A DNA stretch of 49,824 bases from Klebsormidium nitens (taxonomy: Eukaryota; Streptophyta; Klebsormidiophyceae; Klebsormidiales; Klebsormidiaceae): positions 1 to 49,824 of the forward strand of contig DF237575.1 of NCBI GenBank assembly GCA_000708835.1, in the 5' to 3' direction. Positions 23,923-36,046 of the stretch are shown here, one piece after another. The position numbers were made by a program, and so were the translations under genes. How positions within the stretch are numbered: the stretch's first letter is position 1; the number at the start of each line of letters is the position of its first letter. The notes beneath the pieces are model-generated. The model worked only from the letters and a program-made list of their open reading frames with translations, was not told the DNA's origin and ran no database searches.

Positions 23923-25418
23923 AGGGCTTCAGTTAATAGCATGTTTAATAGCCCGGTAGTATAGCATTCAAACACCTGGGTTATACAATCCGCGTGCCAA
24001 CTTGGCTCAGTTGGGGTTCATGACGTCCGCGCATCTGCTCGCTGGCCATGTGAGCTATGCACAATGATTGCAAAGGTCCCAACTTGCTGAATGGAAATAT
24101 TCCCAAAATTCAGGCCAAAATTCAGGTCCGCTCACTTTCCGTCGCCTTGTGTCCAGACGGCCGCGTGCGATTGGCTTCTAGACGCAAGCTTCGTCATAGG
24201 TGGCATCATTCAATGATGATTCGCGTAACATTCGTACCAGATGGCACCGTTTGCGAAGTCGACAGAGACGACCGGTAGCCTGGCGGTGGTAGGTAGGGCT
24301 TTTCGCTCCAACTTCCCTGTTCCCATTTGCCATTGGCCAACTGTGACCCTCTCGACCAGTCTAGATCTGCTTTCTTATCACCTTCTCTAGAGCTCTAGCA
24401 GCTGCGCAGCCTAACATCAGGTAGGTACCTGCTCGCTCTGGTATAATACCAGGTATGGCATTGGTAGCTGGCTGTACCTACCTACCTGCGGCCCAGATTC
24501 CACCCTGGGGCCTTCAGGAAGGTCTACATGGAAAGGTACCTGGGTACATAAGTGTTACTTTAGGTATGGCTTCCGACCAGGAGCAAGGTCTAGACGGATA
24601 TCAGTCAGCTTTTAGGGATGGTGAGGACGCGAAAGCTTCCTTGCTGATGGGGCCCCTGCTTTTCTGAAAGGCTGCACCCGCTATTGATAGAGAAAGGCAC
24701 GCCGCTGTTGGAAGCCAGCTAGAGGGTTTTTACGCACGCTTTGGCGGGAGGTCTGGTGCACGCTTGTGGAGCTCCTTCCAAAGAATGTTCAGAGCTAGAT
24801 GTTGTGCCAGATTATATCGTTCAATAATATCGCAATGTGAGCGAGAAGTGCCTGCTTAACCTTGAACCTAGAGTGCACATTGTTCTTGAGCCACTGCATT
24901 TCTTTGCCGGGAGGAATACATTTGAAGGCAAAGGCATAGAGCGAGGCAATTGAGCAGTTTGTTACAGCTGCATTGGAGAGTTTCAAATTGTAGCAGTCTT
25001 GTTAGCATGCTACTTCTGCATATTGGTTTCAAAGAAGGTGAGTCCTCTCTCTGGCAAAAGTTTGAACCCATGTTGTATGCGTATCCTTGAAAGCCCTGGC
25101 TCGACAGAAGCTTCTTTTGCATCAACAAGTTTTTCCACCTTGCAGGTTTATGGCAGCTCGTCATATCCCTTGCAGTCAGCGAAGGATTTGTATATTTGTG
25201 CATCAGACTGTCTTCACTGCAAATTGCTAATACATGCAAGAACTCCTTTCCTCCTCAACTCCCCAAGGCTGGCATGGTTTACACTAGAGAAGGCCGTCCA
25301 GCGGAAACATCCAAATGCTGCCGAGAACAGTGTTATTAGGATATGAACAGAGCCAACTGGACCTATTCGGTGCAGGCTGGACGATGTCAAGAAGCGTGAA
25401 GTTCAAGTGAGGTTTGGG

Positions 25419-28400
25419 ATGCAGAGGTGCTTCAGTGGATCTTCAGCAAGGCCTCTCAGAGCAAGTACAGGTGGTATGCAGCAGGCTCAGCTTGTGCAGG
25501 CCAGCAACCTTGAGCTGGACAGGAAGTTCTTCTCATGGCCTAGCATGCATAGAACGAGGGGTCCGGCAGAAGAGTGTGCAGTTGGCAGCTCGATCCTTGG
25601 AATTGAAACAACAACCCCATTGACCAACCCCACGAAGAAACAGCGGGTCAATCAAGAGATTGCCAAGCAAGACGGGCGGCATGCAAGCAGCTCTGCGGCG
25701 AGGTTTCATAGTCCAGACTGTCTCTTTTACATGAAACGCGAGCAGGCTCGTCTGGCGAGACAAGCTGCAACCGATGCACAAAAGCCTCTACCAAATGATC
25801 ATCCGGGAAGGCAAGCCGCTTCAGGATCAGAGCAAGAAGATTTCTACTATAGAGAGCTTGAGGAGGAAAGCAATGATGTCTGCGGCTGCAATGAGCCTGA
25901 GCCTGCAAAGTCATTCTGGGCAAAAGGATGGCATCCCCGTGTGGATAATTCGGCGCTTGGCTTTGAAGAGAACAGCAAAGAGGGCTTGAATGGCCTGCAA
26001 GATGTGGTGAGGCGAGATACCACCTAGCTTTTAAATCAAGCTGCAGAGTGGCATTCAGATGCGAGCTCCTGTCTTGTCTTGCCTGTCACATCTTGCTGCT
26101 CAATGCACCTTGCAGATGCCAGAGGTCTGGATGCGACTTGTCCTTTCCCCCAGGCCCTCTCTAGATTCCATCTTGCAAAATACAACTTTGTCTCTATTTC
26201 TTTCGCCCTAACTAAAGTGGCACCTTTACTTCGCATCCTAATCTCCAGGTTTGCAATTAGTACTGCGTGCTATGCCTTGATTCGAAAAAAGGCCGCACGT
26301 TCTTGGGGAAGAAGCAAATCAAGAATTTCACCAAAGCTGGTGGAGGAAGAAAGCCTGCATCATGGGAGGTTTCGAAGCTCTTCAGGTTGCCAGACATGCG
26401 TCAACCTCGACCGGGAAATGCCAATGCTTCTTCTGTTTCGCCTGTGCAACTTCTTGACAGCCTCTGACTCTCGCAGGTGTCCTACACGGCTGTAAGCTTC
26501 GCAGCGTACCGGGCCATTGAGAGCGAGCGCCCCGATGCGCTGTTTCAGGATCCGCTCGCGGCATACCTGGCAGGCGATCGTGTCGTCAGCAGGCAGAAGG
26601 CGGAGGTGGCTAACAAGGACTACCCCGGGGCGCGGTTCGCTGTCAGGACAAAGTACTTTGACCTTGCCATGATGTCTGCGATCGAGGAGATGAAGGCGCA
26701 GAATTCGCAAGCCAAAGTACAAGTAAGGCGGCTTGGCATGATGGTTGTGCTTGTGTGATCGCGTGTTTCTGTGAACTTCTTATGCAGGCAGAATCACGAT
26801 CCCCGTTTCTAAAGCACATTTAGATTAGCCTTGCTTTGTGTGGTTCCTTAATAACAGGATAAGGACATGTAAGGGATCAAGAAAGCAGTTAATCGAATCA
26901 TGAGCTATGGAGCAGCTTTAGGTGAGCTTCCAATGATCCTAGTCCATGTGAACTCTTGCACTTATCCATCAAATCTCTGACGCTGTTTTGGGTGCCTGCA
27001 GGTTGTGCTGTTTGGGTGCGGAATGGACGCGCGGAGCTGGCGTCTTCCAGCAACATTGGAAACAGTGCCTCCAGCGGATAAAGTTTTTGAGGTCAGCCCA
27101 CTTGAAATTGTGAACAAACCCACTGGAGCTTTACATGCACTGCAGCACTTCTTACCCTTGATCATTCTTTGAGCAACATGGCTTTGTTCAAAAGCTCAGC
27201 AGAAGCAAATACTTCATTGGCTCGATCCTGTGTCCTCCCAAACTTCTGTCTTCCCCATTGTGATCTCAATGTCAGCCAACCTTCTTGGCAACTGTTTCCG
27301 CATGATAAATGTAAACTTTCTGAACACATTTACTTTCGTCACTCTCTAGTCGTGCATCATTCCTGATATTAGCTGCTGCGTTTTTTACACGTCCTGATGC
27401 TATTTTGAACTTTTTAGGGCGATCGACCGGACGTCATGGGCCTGAAGGAGCAGCTCTTAAGTATCCGTGAGGAGGCGGGGGGGCTACCGCCTCTTACGCT
27501 AGCAAAGCAGAGGGTTGTTCTGGCGGTAAGCAACGCTCCAAACAGACAGGGTTTGTGTGAGGAACTGCTCTATCTACTCACGGTCAGGGGAGGGAGGCCG
27601 CACTTCAAATATGTGCACCTCCTTTGGTCTCACTTTTGATGACCTTGTGTGTTCGGTTGTGATGTTCGTTCTTCCCGATGCCTCTCTTTAGTACTTTGAC
27701 AGATGAGAAAGGGTTTGTGCAAAGAGACTGATAGGTCACAAGCAACATTGCTGTTTCTACCAAGATACAACCCATCTAGTTCCACACTTGTTTAACACTT
27801 TCTAAGCTGAGGCGGGGAACAAAAAAGCTTGCGCATCACAAGAAGGGTCAAGCTCGTTAGGAAATCCTCTCAGCAGTTTTCGCAGGCAAATGGCGTTCCT
27901 GATGGTGCCGCTTGTGCTACATTCAGTCGGACAATTCATGAGTCGTTCAATGTCTACCACAGCTGTTTCTCCCTCAGCGTTTCAAAGATGGAACTGTGTT
28001 GCGGGCAGGTTGACTTCAATACGGACACGTGGAAGGAGCTGATCCTCCAGAAGGGGTTTCGGAAGTCCGAGCCAACCGTGTGGCTCTTCGAGGGGCTCAT
28101 CATGTACCTCACGCCGGCAGGGGTCACTTCCCTCGTGGAAACAGTGGCGGAGGTACGTCCATTTTCCTGTTGAATGTTCCAATGTGCCAGTGGACACTCG
28201 ATTAATGTAGGCGTTTTGGATGTAGAAGTGTCCCTATCGGCAGTGAACACTCCAGTTATTGCAGTCAACGTTGCTCATGGCTCTGTGAAACGTGTCCCAA
28301 GTGAAAGTGGACTACAATTATCGAGGTGGAAGTGGCTCGTTGCAATCTGAGGATGTGCGGTTCGGCGACGCTGACTTCCATCGCTCACAATGGACACTCT

Positions 28401-29083
28401 ACTTGTTGCAGTCGACGTTGTAAATTACCTCAACTTCCAGCAGAACTTTCCACATTGGGATATTCAGAGCAGGATTGCAGCGGATGGCTAAGCACTGGCT
28501 CAAGAATAGCTGCAAGTTGCCTACTTCAAGGGTCCTTCGCACAAGTCACTCTATTAGGAAGCTCGAAGCCAGACACCGCAGCGTCTTTTTTACTTTTCTT
28601 CAACCATATCCCTTCTGCTAAGGGTGTGTTCTCTCCTACATCTGTCCAAACCCGTTTGCTCTTGTTACTCGCTTGGTTAATGGAAGCCGTCCATCGCAAA
28701 GAGCTTGATTGATATGCATTTCTGATGGAAAAGGTTCCTCCAACCAGACCCCTAGAACTCAGGCAAGATGTTGCTACCCCCGAATTGTTGACGAGTTTGA
28801 AATCATCTCATGTCAACGACCCGCGCAGTTTTCTGCCCCTGGTAGCGTCCTCCTAATCGACGGGATCAGCGCGTCGGCAGTCGACCGCGCCAAGTCGTCC
28901 CCTTCCCCCGTGCTCCGCTCTTGGACTTGGGGTTCCAACGACCCGGAGACCTTCTTCAACGCTCACGGATGGCGGGTGACGACCGTGGATGATGTCACCG
29001 GTGGCATGTTCGGGCGCGTGCTGCCCAGCTGGCCTGGGCGGGAGCGCAACCTGACGTGGTACATGACTGCAAAGCGGGAGTAG
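25419..29083 (+). CDS. SAM-dependent methyltransferase, LCM/TIGR00027-like
   Basis: Core exons are 26477-26722, 27002-27091, 27418-27525, 28009-28152 and 28829-29083 (stop). Every intron is phase 0. The core (about 280 residues) shows AAYRAIESERPDALFQDP, the family's opening motif. It is followed by VVLFGCGMDARSWRLP (SAM-binding motif I with the GMDxR signature), then PTVWLFEGLIMYLTP and PGSVLLIDGIS. This is the leucine-carboxyl-methyltransferase fold, best known from bacterial and plant members whose substrates are mostly unknown. A probable first exon, 25419-26006, starts at ATG and joins in phase 0. It adds a 196-residue low-complexity N-terminus starting MQRCFSGSSARPLRAS, which resembles an organelle transit peptide. 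That exon is inferred only from its open frame and GTG|GTGAGG donor. True PP2A methyltransferase (LCMT1) is less likely, because the spacing fits the TIGR00027 type better. Confidence 0.82.
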
Positions 29084-30773
29084 GGGGTGGGGGTGCAAAC
29101 TTGCGCCCAGGTTGTTAATGTTTCGCACATGTCAAAGACGATAAGCCCTGCCCTGCGCTCTTTGGGCACACGGGCCTGAATCGGTATTTATTGGTCAAGA
29201 TCAAGAGTAGAGGGTGTAGGGATGCGCTGCGGCAAGGGAACGGCACATGTCGTTGTGGCTCGATAGGGTAGTGTATTCTGACTGCTGCTGCCCGGCAAGC
29301 TAGCAAAAGTAATATAAGCATGGTGACGAACATTGAGAAGTAAGTATTGGCGAGGGGACTGTCGCAGGGCCAGAACGTCTTCTTTTGCAAAACAAGGTTT
29401 CTGTAGGCATATGGGGTGTCCGAGGTCAGACATCACAGTCGGGTTCAGTAGATCCTGAAGGCCGGAAGAGTCGTGAGTCTAAGATCCTCTATTTCGACTC
29501 AAGGTAATGGTGGTATGGTGTAGCTGAGGCCAGCATAGCATTTTGATCAGCGATAGGCAGGGCTGCTTTTGTTTAATCTTCTCACTTGACTCTAATCTGC
29601 ACCAGTTGCGACCGAACTCGATTTTCGTAGCTCGGGTTAAACACTTCTCCAAAATGAGACCTTCCGCTTTGTCGAGGGCCTTGCATGGCTCGCATGTGCT
29701 ACTCATGCAGATCTAGACTGCACCACGAAAATGTGCAAGCTGCCTATCATATGCAATTTTGAACTAAACGTTCAAAGAAACGGCGGAGCTAGACGACGGA
29801 AACATACAGCGGCAGCCCCCAAATGGCTCCGAGACTCTTGAGTTCCAAACTGCACCGTCGTACGCGGCGTGCTCATGGGAAGTTTGTGGCCACTAATTTC
29901 GTGATAAATGTTTCGCACACGGGCTTAACAAAAACGCTTGCAACATTCGACAGCTCACCTATAGCTATGGTCGGGCCGCTGCCGTGCCGGCCTTGAACTT
30001 AAACTAACAATATATACTATGGTAACTACGGCCCTATGGAACAGCTCGGCCGCCTGGATGTGTTTGCGTTGTTGATTCAGGTAACGTTATACTTACTATG
30101 TAGCTCAAGATCGTGCGCGCCGCAGCTATAGTAGTGGGCCACAGCCCATATATGTGGGGCCCGCGCGCCAGGCCCTTTGTCCTAGTTATTAGCTAGTACA
30201 AACCTAGTTGGTTTGCTGGCAAATAATGTCCAAATAATGTCCATTGGTTGGAACGCGAGGACGGTACGAGTCAATGGCAGCTATCACTTTCTGTGGCACC
30301 ATTATGATATTCCTCTCATGCATGATGCACGAATATCAAGAAACGAATAATGCAATGATGTATGCATTGCTTGGTTCCAACTGTGAATCGTGAGTGAAGT
30401 TCCTCTTTGAATCGACCTCCACAGAAGAGCAGTGTTCTTTGGAACTTGCTATTGTTCACGAGTTGACTGTAAGGTCGACCCACATGTTCCACAACCTGGC
30501 GAATGTTTTCCACAACGTGGCTATGGGCAAAGATCTGGTGCGCTGCTTTTCACCGATCGGATCCCTGCCCATTGGATCATCTGTAAATTAATCGCAGCAA
30601 AGCAAACATCAGTGGCTGGCACATTACTGGTCTCACAACATCAGCAGCTTCAAAGAAGGAGGGATGGCCAGCGGATCACAACCTGCTCACAATGTTGACG
30701 AAAAAGGACAATCTTCGCACCATAGTTGACGGGTCTCTCGCCGAGCGTTCTGTCAGTTAGTGCCAATACTGAA
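29084..30773. other. Convergent intergenic region
   Basis: This lies between the ends of the methyltransferase and PIG-T genes and should hold both 3' UTRs. No gene was identified. The only repeat noted is an 11-bp tandem pair AAATAATGTCC at 30221-30242. Confidence 0.55.
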
Positions 30774-33700
30774 TCAATTTGAGTTCAACGGACACATTGC
30801 TGACGCTGTTAAGAACATGATAAAGTCCCAAAAAACCATGCGGTCCTCTTCCGACGAAAATCCAGTTTGGTACATCCACACAACGGTGGATGTCCCAATG
30901 TCATATATGGTTCCTCCCGGGCCTTGCAATAATGTGCTCGGACGCCTTTCACTCAACCAACCCTTGGACGTCCGAAACCCTTCATGTACGGAACTGAACG
31001 GTGAGTTGTTGCAAGGCAATCCAGGATGTTGAGATGCGTAATGCTTGGCGGGCTCACCAGGGGCGGCGTTACCGGCGGGCTTCCCGGCTTCCCTCTGGAG
31101 CAGCGTATTGAACAGGCTGCTGAAAATCATGGCGATCACGGTTGACGTCAGCGTGACGACATTGTACGGCATACTGAAGTCGGGAGTCGCGAGCGGGATG
31201 AGCAGGCCGCTCGTGTACACGCGAACAGGGAGGTCCGCCTGCGCACAAAGGAAATGGAAACGGAATGAGCGTGTGGGGCGGACCGTGAGCGGGGAGCTCC
31301 ACGTACGGGCCATAGTAAACGGTAGCACACAAGCTCGTTTGGCAAGCCGCCCAGGCATGGGGAGGTCCGCCGGTACAATCGAACGGAATCCGCCCGGCGG
31401 ACAATCGGACGGAAAGGGAATGAACTTCCGAAACCATACGGGAGGTTCCGCATCCGGTGGAAATCCAAAATTGGAGCGGAAAAGAGTCCACGAATGGGAT
31501 TCGCACGGCCCCCACGCGCCGGAAGCGAAATTCCAAAACGGAATGGACGGAAGGAAAAGCGGAGCAGCTTTTCGGCCTGGAGCACAAATTGGGCAGCATA
31601 GGGGATCACTCGCCTGCATTCTGGCTAGCAGCGGCCGGCCCTCCAGCCCCCGAGAATCCCCACCGGTCGAATCGCCGTCAGACATCCGATAGGCCACCCC
31701 CCCAGAAACGGACGGAAACGTGACAATGGCGGACGGGAGGTCAAATCCCCGGTCGCCATCTGGGGGATGCTCCTCGATCCGCAGGTAGCCCTGCATCCAG
31801 AGAATTTCAGAGTTTGGGCCTTACCGGTTAAGTTACTGGGTTTATTGGGTTTGTTGGGTTGGCACCTCCAACCAGAAGCTCTGTGGTAAACTCCTGAAAG
31901 CACACCGTCTTCTTTCGCATTCTACCCCGAATCTGAAAACGGAGCGATGAATGACTGGCCCAGCGAGTTATCCTAAATGTTTGAGGACTGCACCATAAGA
32001 TCTAACCATGTCGCCGAGAGATTTCGAACCTGGTCGATCCAGAATCCCGTCATGAGCAGTTCTTGGAAACGGGAAAGGACCCAGCGCCACGAATGTAAAG
32101 GGAGAGCCCCAGCACAGCCTGTTTAGAAGCAGGCAATAGCTTTTGAGGCTAACCTGAGCAAAATGTCAGCAAACAATCAGAAAGGCAGTAATGCTGAGTC
32201 CGCTTCAACAGTTCAGCGACGATCCGATCGCCATCATCTTACTTACGATTGCCATCATCTTACTTTCGAAACGCAACCAGAAAATAAAAAGCATGAAGTG
32301 CATCTCCTTAAGATGAGACATGTCTTTCGTGCAAAACCGACTGTTATACCTGCAGACAACTCGACTAGAAAACGAAACGCAGAAGCTTTGACCACTTGAC
32401 TTTGAACTACAGAGAAAACGGACCGGGATCCGAACACGTGGACGAGCTGGGTAAAGTGAAGATGATAAGGCATCTCACCTTGTCGAACTCCATCGACAGC
32501 ACCACCCGTTTCACGTCAGCAGGTATTCGCAGCTCCAGTTCCATCACTGCCTGCCGCTCCCGATCCTTTGCCGGCACCAGGCTCGCCCTCTCCGTCCAAT
32601 CAGAGAGCGCCACGTGGCGTCCATCCATCTCCAGCCTTAGCGTATGGAAGTAAACCCGGATGAACCACGGTAAAAGCTGGAAATAACGGACCACCGTTTT
32701 TCCCTCCCCCCCCGCAAGCCTGGTCAACTCTAAGCGAATGCCCCCCCGTTCCAGTCCGTGCCCCGTCACAAACCGTGATACCTCGAACGGCGCTCGTTCG
32801 GCCGCTGGTTGATTTGCCCCGTCGTAGGGAAGCGAAACGTTCAAGGGCTGCCCCAGAGTGGCCCGTTTCAAGTCGTATTCAAGCAGGGTTTTCGACCTGC
32901 CCTCCGCCGACCAAACCCACTTTGGCTGCGGGTTCACCGACGCTCCGCTAAACCCCTCTCCAAAGTAGTCGACTCGCCGGCCTTCTGTGTAGATCCGGCT
33001 GACGTCAGCCAAGGGACAGCTCCCAGTCAACTCCCTCCCAAACACGTCAGCCAGAGAAACCGCCTGCTTGCTCGCCATATGCCCCACACCCCCAGCAGGG
33101 TTCTCGTTTGGGATGCCCACCCCCTCTCCAACGTCCAGCACGAGCGTCAGCGTCTGCTCCAGCACAATTCCTCCGCGAGCTCTGGCGCTGACATCATCCC
33201 CCCTTCCGCCGACGTCACCCGACGAAGCTCCTTCACATCCTCTGTCGCCGCTCCACTCTCGGCCCGCTCCGGTCGCGGGTTCCAGACAGCTTCCGGACGC
33301 TGACGCCGTCCTGACGTCAGCAGCCGGTGCGCCCCCCGCCCATATGTGCACTTGGAGCGCGTGGTAGCTGCCCCCGTACACTCTGCGGCGCTCCAGAAGC
33401 GTCGCCAGCCCCGCTTTATCTCGGCACGGCAGAAGCTTCAGCCAGGGCGTCAAATTCTCGGTGCAGACTGCCTCGCGAGGAAGCGCTCCGTATCTCGTGT
33501 GCCCCAACCGGATGCCCTCTTTGTTCCCCGCCCCAAGCGAACAGGTTTCCAAGGTTCTTCCAGCAGCCGTCCCCCCACACTCGTTCTCAGCATCGCCTTT
33601 CTCTCCTTCAGAGGGAGCTCTCGTTGCTGCGGCGAGCAAATGGGTTCGCCAGTCTGCGCCTTTTTTTTGGAAGGATAAAATGGGAACAACTTTTGTGGCG

Positions 33701-35057
33701 GGGTCGGCGAGCGCCTTGACAGACGCGCAGAAAATGCCGGACAGGGCGTGCGTCAGATTCCGCCAGGTGGCATCGGCCTAAGGAAGGATGTGGAAACGGG
33801 TTAGACTGCCTGCCAAAGATGGAAAAGTATGCTTTGACAGAGATGGTAGCAAGTGCTTACGTTGGAGATAAAAGCTGCGTTTTGAACAAACTCAGAATAA
33901 AGACAGTCTTTATTTACTTGGCTGATCGCTGCCAAGTGCCGTCTGTTTGCTGACTGCTCAATTCTTTGACCATTTATTCGACTTCACTTATCAATGAGTT
34001 GCGTTGAATGCATGTAGACGATCACAGTACACCGTCCTGATTCATTCCAAGCAACTGAAAAAAACGACCTTCTATGAAACTAGTCAGCTTCTCTCAGCAG
34101 AATACACACCTCCGCTTCAGACTCAGCGCTCAACCGCGACCACAGCTCTACTCCAGGGGGTTTGGCAGCGAGGGGGGCAATCCCCTCTGCAGCCCCCCAT
34201 CTTGTATAGTCCCACCGACCCTGGGTGAAGCTAAGCTCTAGCTCCTGAAGGGAGAACTTTCGAACCTGCAATGGGAATCAGGCGACTATCACTAAGCTGG
34301 TCAAAGCGGGAAAGCAAATTCAAACTTTTGTGCGCAAGATCAAGGACCTACATGCACCGTATACTGATTTCTTGACGCAGCTCATGCGATAGATAGTAAA
34401 ATGCAGAGTGTGTCACCAATGCAAAGATATAGACAGACACGCAGTGCTTGTCAATGTCTGTTACGGGGCGCACAGAAAAGATTACTTTCGTCTTCTCTGA
34501 GGAGAGAAGGCACTTAGTGTCTGCGACAATTTGGGATGTGCAGACAACCTCTTATAAATGTGCAGGTTGATCATTCCTGACAAGCATAGACAGACTTGGA
34601 TTCAGCGAGTCGTCTTATCTGTTTGAAGTTGCCCTACCGCTCCTTGCATTGTGCAACATTGGGGGAAGGCCAGACTGAAAGTACTAATGTCTCAAGATCT
34701 TCTCTGCTGCGGTTGGTCAATGACATCCCTGCTGATTCGATACTGAGCAAGCATCCTTAGCTGTATAGAAGACAAATTGCTCTATATGAAGATAAGCAAC
34801 GACAACTGCAGCTTCTTCAATTTCATTCTCCACCTCACCAATTGATCCACCGCCTTTGAGAAGAGCTTGTGGTGGCGATTTGCACCACTTCCCAGCTGAC
34901 TCACAAAGTGGAAGTGAATAAGCACCTTTCCGCCTGGCAGGGGCCGCACCAGAAGCTCCTCTGAGAAGCACTCATGAGCTGTGCTTGCGCATATGACGAA
35001 TGCACTGAGGACGACGTAGACGAGGCGCCAGTGAAAGTGAAATGGAGGAGCAAACAT
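30774..35057 (-). CDS. PIGT: GPI transamidase subunit PIG-T (Gpi16)
   Basis: PIG-T is a lumen-facing subunit of the ER complex (PIG-K, GAA1, PIG-S, PIG-T, PIG-U) that attaches GPI anchors to proteins. Exons: 35057-34839, 34265-34110, 33777-32479, 31790-31614 and 31238 to a stop at 30774, all phase 0. The ATG opens a signal peptide (LVYVVLSAFVICAS). Family motifs in order are SLQELELSFTQGRW, LSGIFCAS, AVCTENLTPWLKLLPC, VRYFQLLPWFIRVYFHTL, EEHPPDGDRGFDLPSA and TPDFSMPYNVVTLTSTV; the last runs into the single C-terminal membrane span. The Cys of AVCTENL (about residue 230) corresponds to human Cys182, which is disulphide-bonded to PIG-K. Intron 4 uses a GC donor. The C-terminal tail is uncertain: a GTGAGC donor at 31056 could splice to an unseen last exon, which would make the product shorter than the 771 residues read here. 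Confidence 0.92.
32228..32269. repeat. 21-bp tandem pair in a PIG-T intron
   Basis: Two copies of a 21-bp unit around GCCATCATCTTACTT stand head to tail with two mismatches, inside the intron between PIG-T exons 3 and 4. Confidence 0.8.
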
Positions 35058-36046
35058 GACCAGAATGAAGAGTTGCAATATTGAAGAGGAGCTGGGACGC
35101 AAGTGACTATGCAACTACAATGTTGTGTCATGAGAATAGATCATCATCACAGATGATCTTCGTTCTCTGCTCACGATCGCTTCCGACTAGTGTAGGCGAA
35201 AACGCTTGCACAGATCCTGGTGAAGATACAGCTTTGTGCAGGACGGAGCCAGAGTGAGCAGCACAGAGTCTTCCAAGTTCCAATGGCTATGCCTAATGCG
35301 CTCACAGGAGGTGGAACTCAATTCACGCAGCCGCCACTGATTCTGGGCTTGAAGTTCCACCTTCCTGGCTTCCACTGCCTTCCACATGACAGTGGAAGTT
35401 TCAATGTCCCAACTTTTCGAAGCAAGTGCTACAAAAGCGACGCGGTTACGGATAGAGTTTGTTTGACCAGGATTCTTCAAAAGAACGTTCATGACAACCG
35501 GCAGCAAACGCGTGACTCCGTGAGCCTCTTGACGCGAAGAGACGATAGAGGGCTGCCGTGGCGGTCAGGGGTTTCGATCCTAACCCAATCGATCTAGAAC
35601 CATTTATTTTCGCATGAGTGCGCGTAGTTCGAACGGGCGGCCGCGCTAAACCCTGGAAAACCTTGCATTGAAAGCACGCGGCCGCGGCGAGCCGCCTGTA
35701 CGAGAGGCTCTGGCAATATGTCATATGAAACTCAAGAAAAATAATAGTAAGCCCAGATAATAGTAAGGTAACCGCACTGTGACGGGTAGGGTTAGTATGG
35801 TGGTTAGGGTGGGTACGGGTGCGGAGCGGGTGTTTCATATAAGGTTAGGGTTTTTAGTGTTAGTCGGAGCTTACTATTATCTTGCCTTACTATTATCTTT
35901 CTTGAGAATTATATATGTCATGCCTCAGCCTATGCTTGAATATGTAATAACACAGAACAGAGAATGAAAGAATAAAAGCGTTTTTTCCGCCCCATCTCAT
36001 CCGCCTGCCAGCTTATTCGCAGAGGGTGGAGCCTAAGAGTGCAGCC
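35058..36046. other. Divergent spacer between PIG-T and the coiled-coil gene
   Basis: This holds the PIG-T promoter and 5' UTR and no recognisable gene. It contains two NotI-like GCGGCCGC sites about 45 bp apart (35638 and 35681) and the hairpin element at 35731-35906. Confidence 0.5.
35731..35906. repeat. 176-bp inverted-repeat element with G-rich loop
   Basis: The arms at 35731-35767 and 35870-35906 are 37 bp long and match in inverted orientation at 34 of 37 positions. Each arm carries ATAATAGTAAG twice, and weaker similarity continues outward through a GTCATAT/GACATAT segment. The 102-bp core holds GGGTAGGG and GGGTGGGTACGGG with further G runs (35784-35830) and a TTAGGG telomere-like word. 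No clear target-site duplication was found, so MITE or hairpin remains open. Confidence 0.75.

Larger units (their letters stand above)
21101..25418. other. Gene-poor region rich in GGTACC/ACCGGT palindromes
   Basis: No frame here looks coding. From about 22440 to 24560 the sequence is crowded with GGTACC, ACCGGT and TACCTACC words. It also holds short tandem and palindromic runs such as CACTGCTCAGTG near 23380 and repeated GACTCGAG near 23530. It probably consists of old repeat or transposon remains. It also contains the upstream region of the methyltransferase gene, and 24999-25346 has a possible donor (AAG|GTGAGT at 25036-25041) that could belong to a 5' UTR exon. Confidence 0.5.

Noticed and set aside
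29479-29706. Minus-strand frame with CEPCK near its start, reminiscent of plastid pterin dehydratase-like proteins
   Set aside because: Only the CxxC word is suggestive. The rest does not follow the family and no further exon was found.
31045-31692. 215-codon open frame on the plus strand
   Set aside because: It lies opposite PIG-T exon 5, intron 4 and part of exon 4. Its openness follows from the GC-rich coding strand and it has no family motif.
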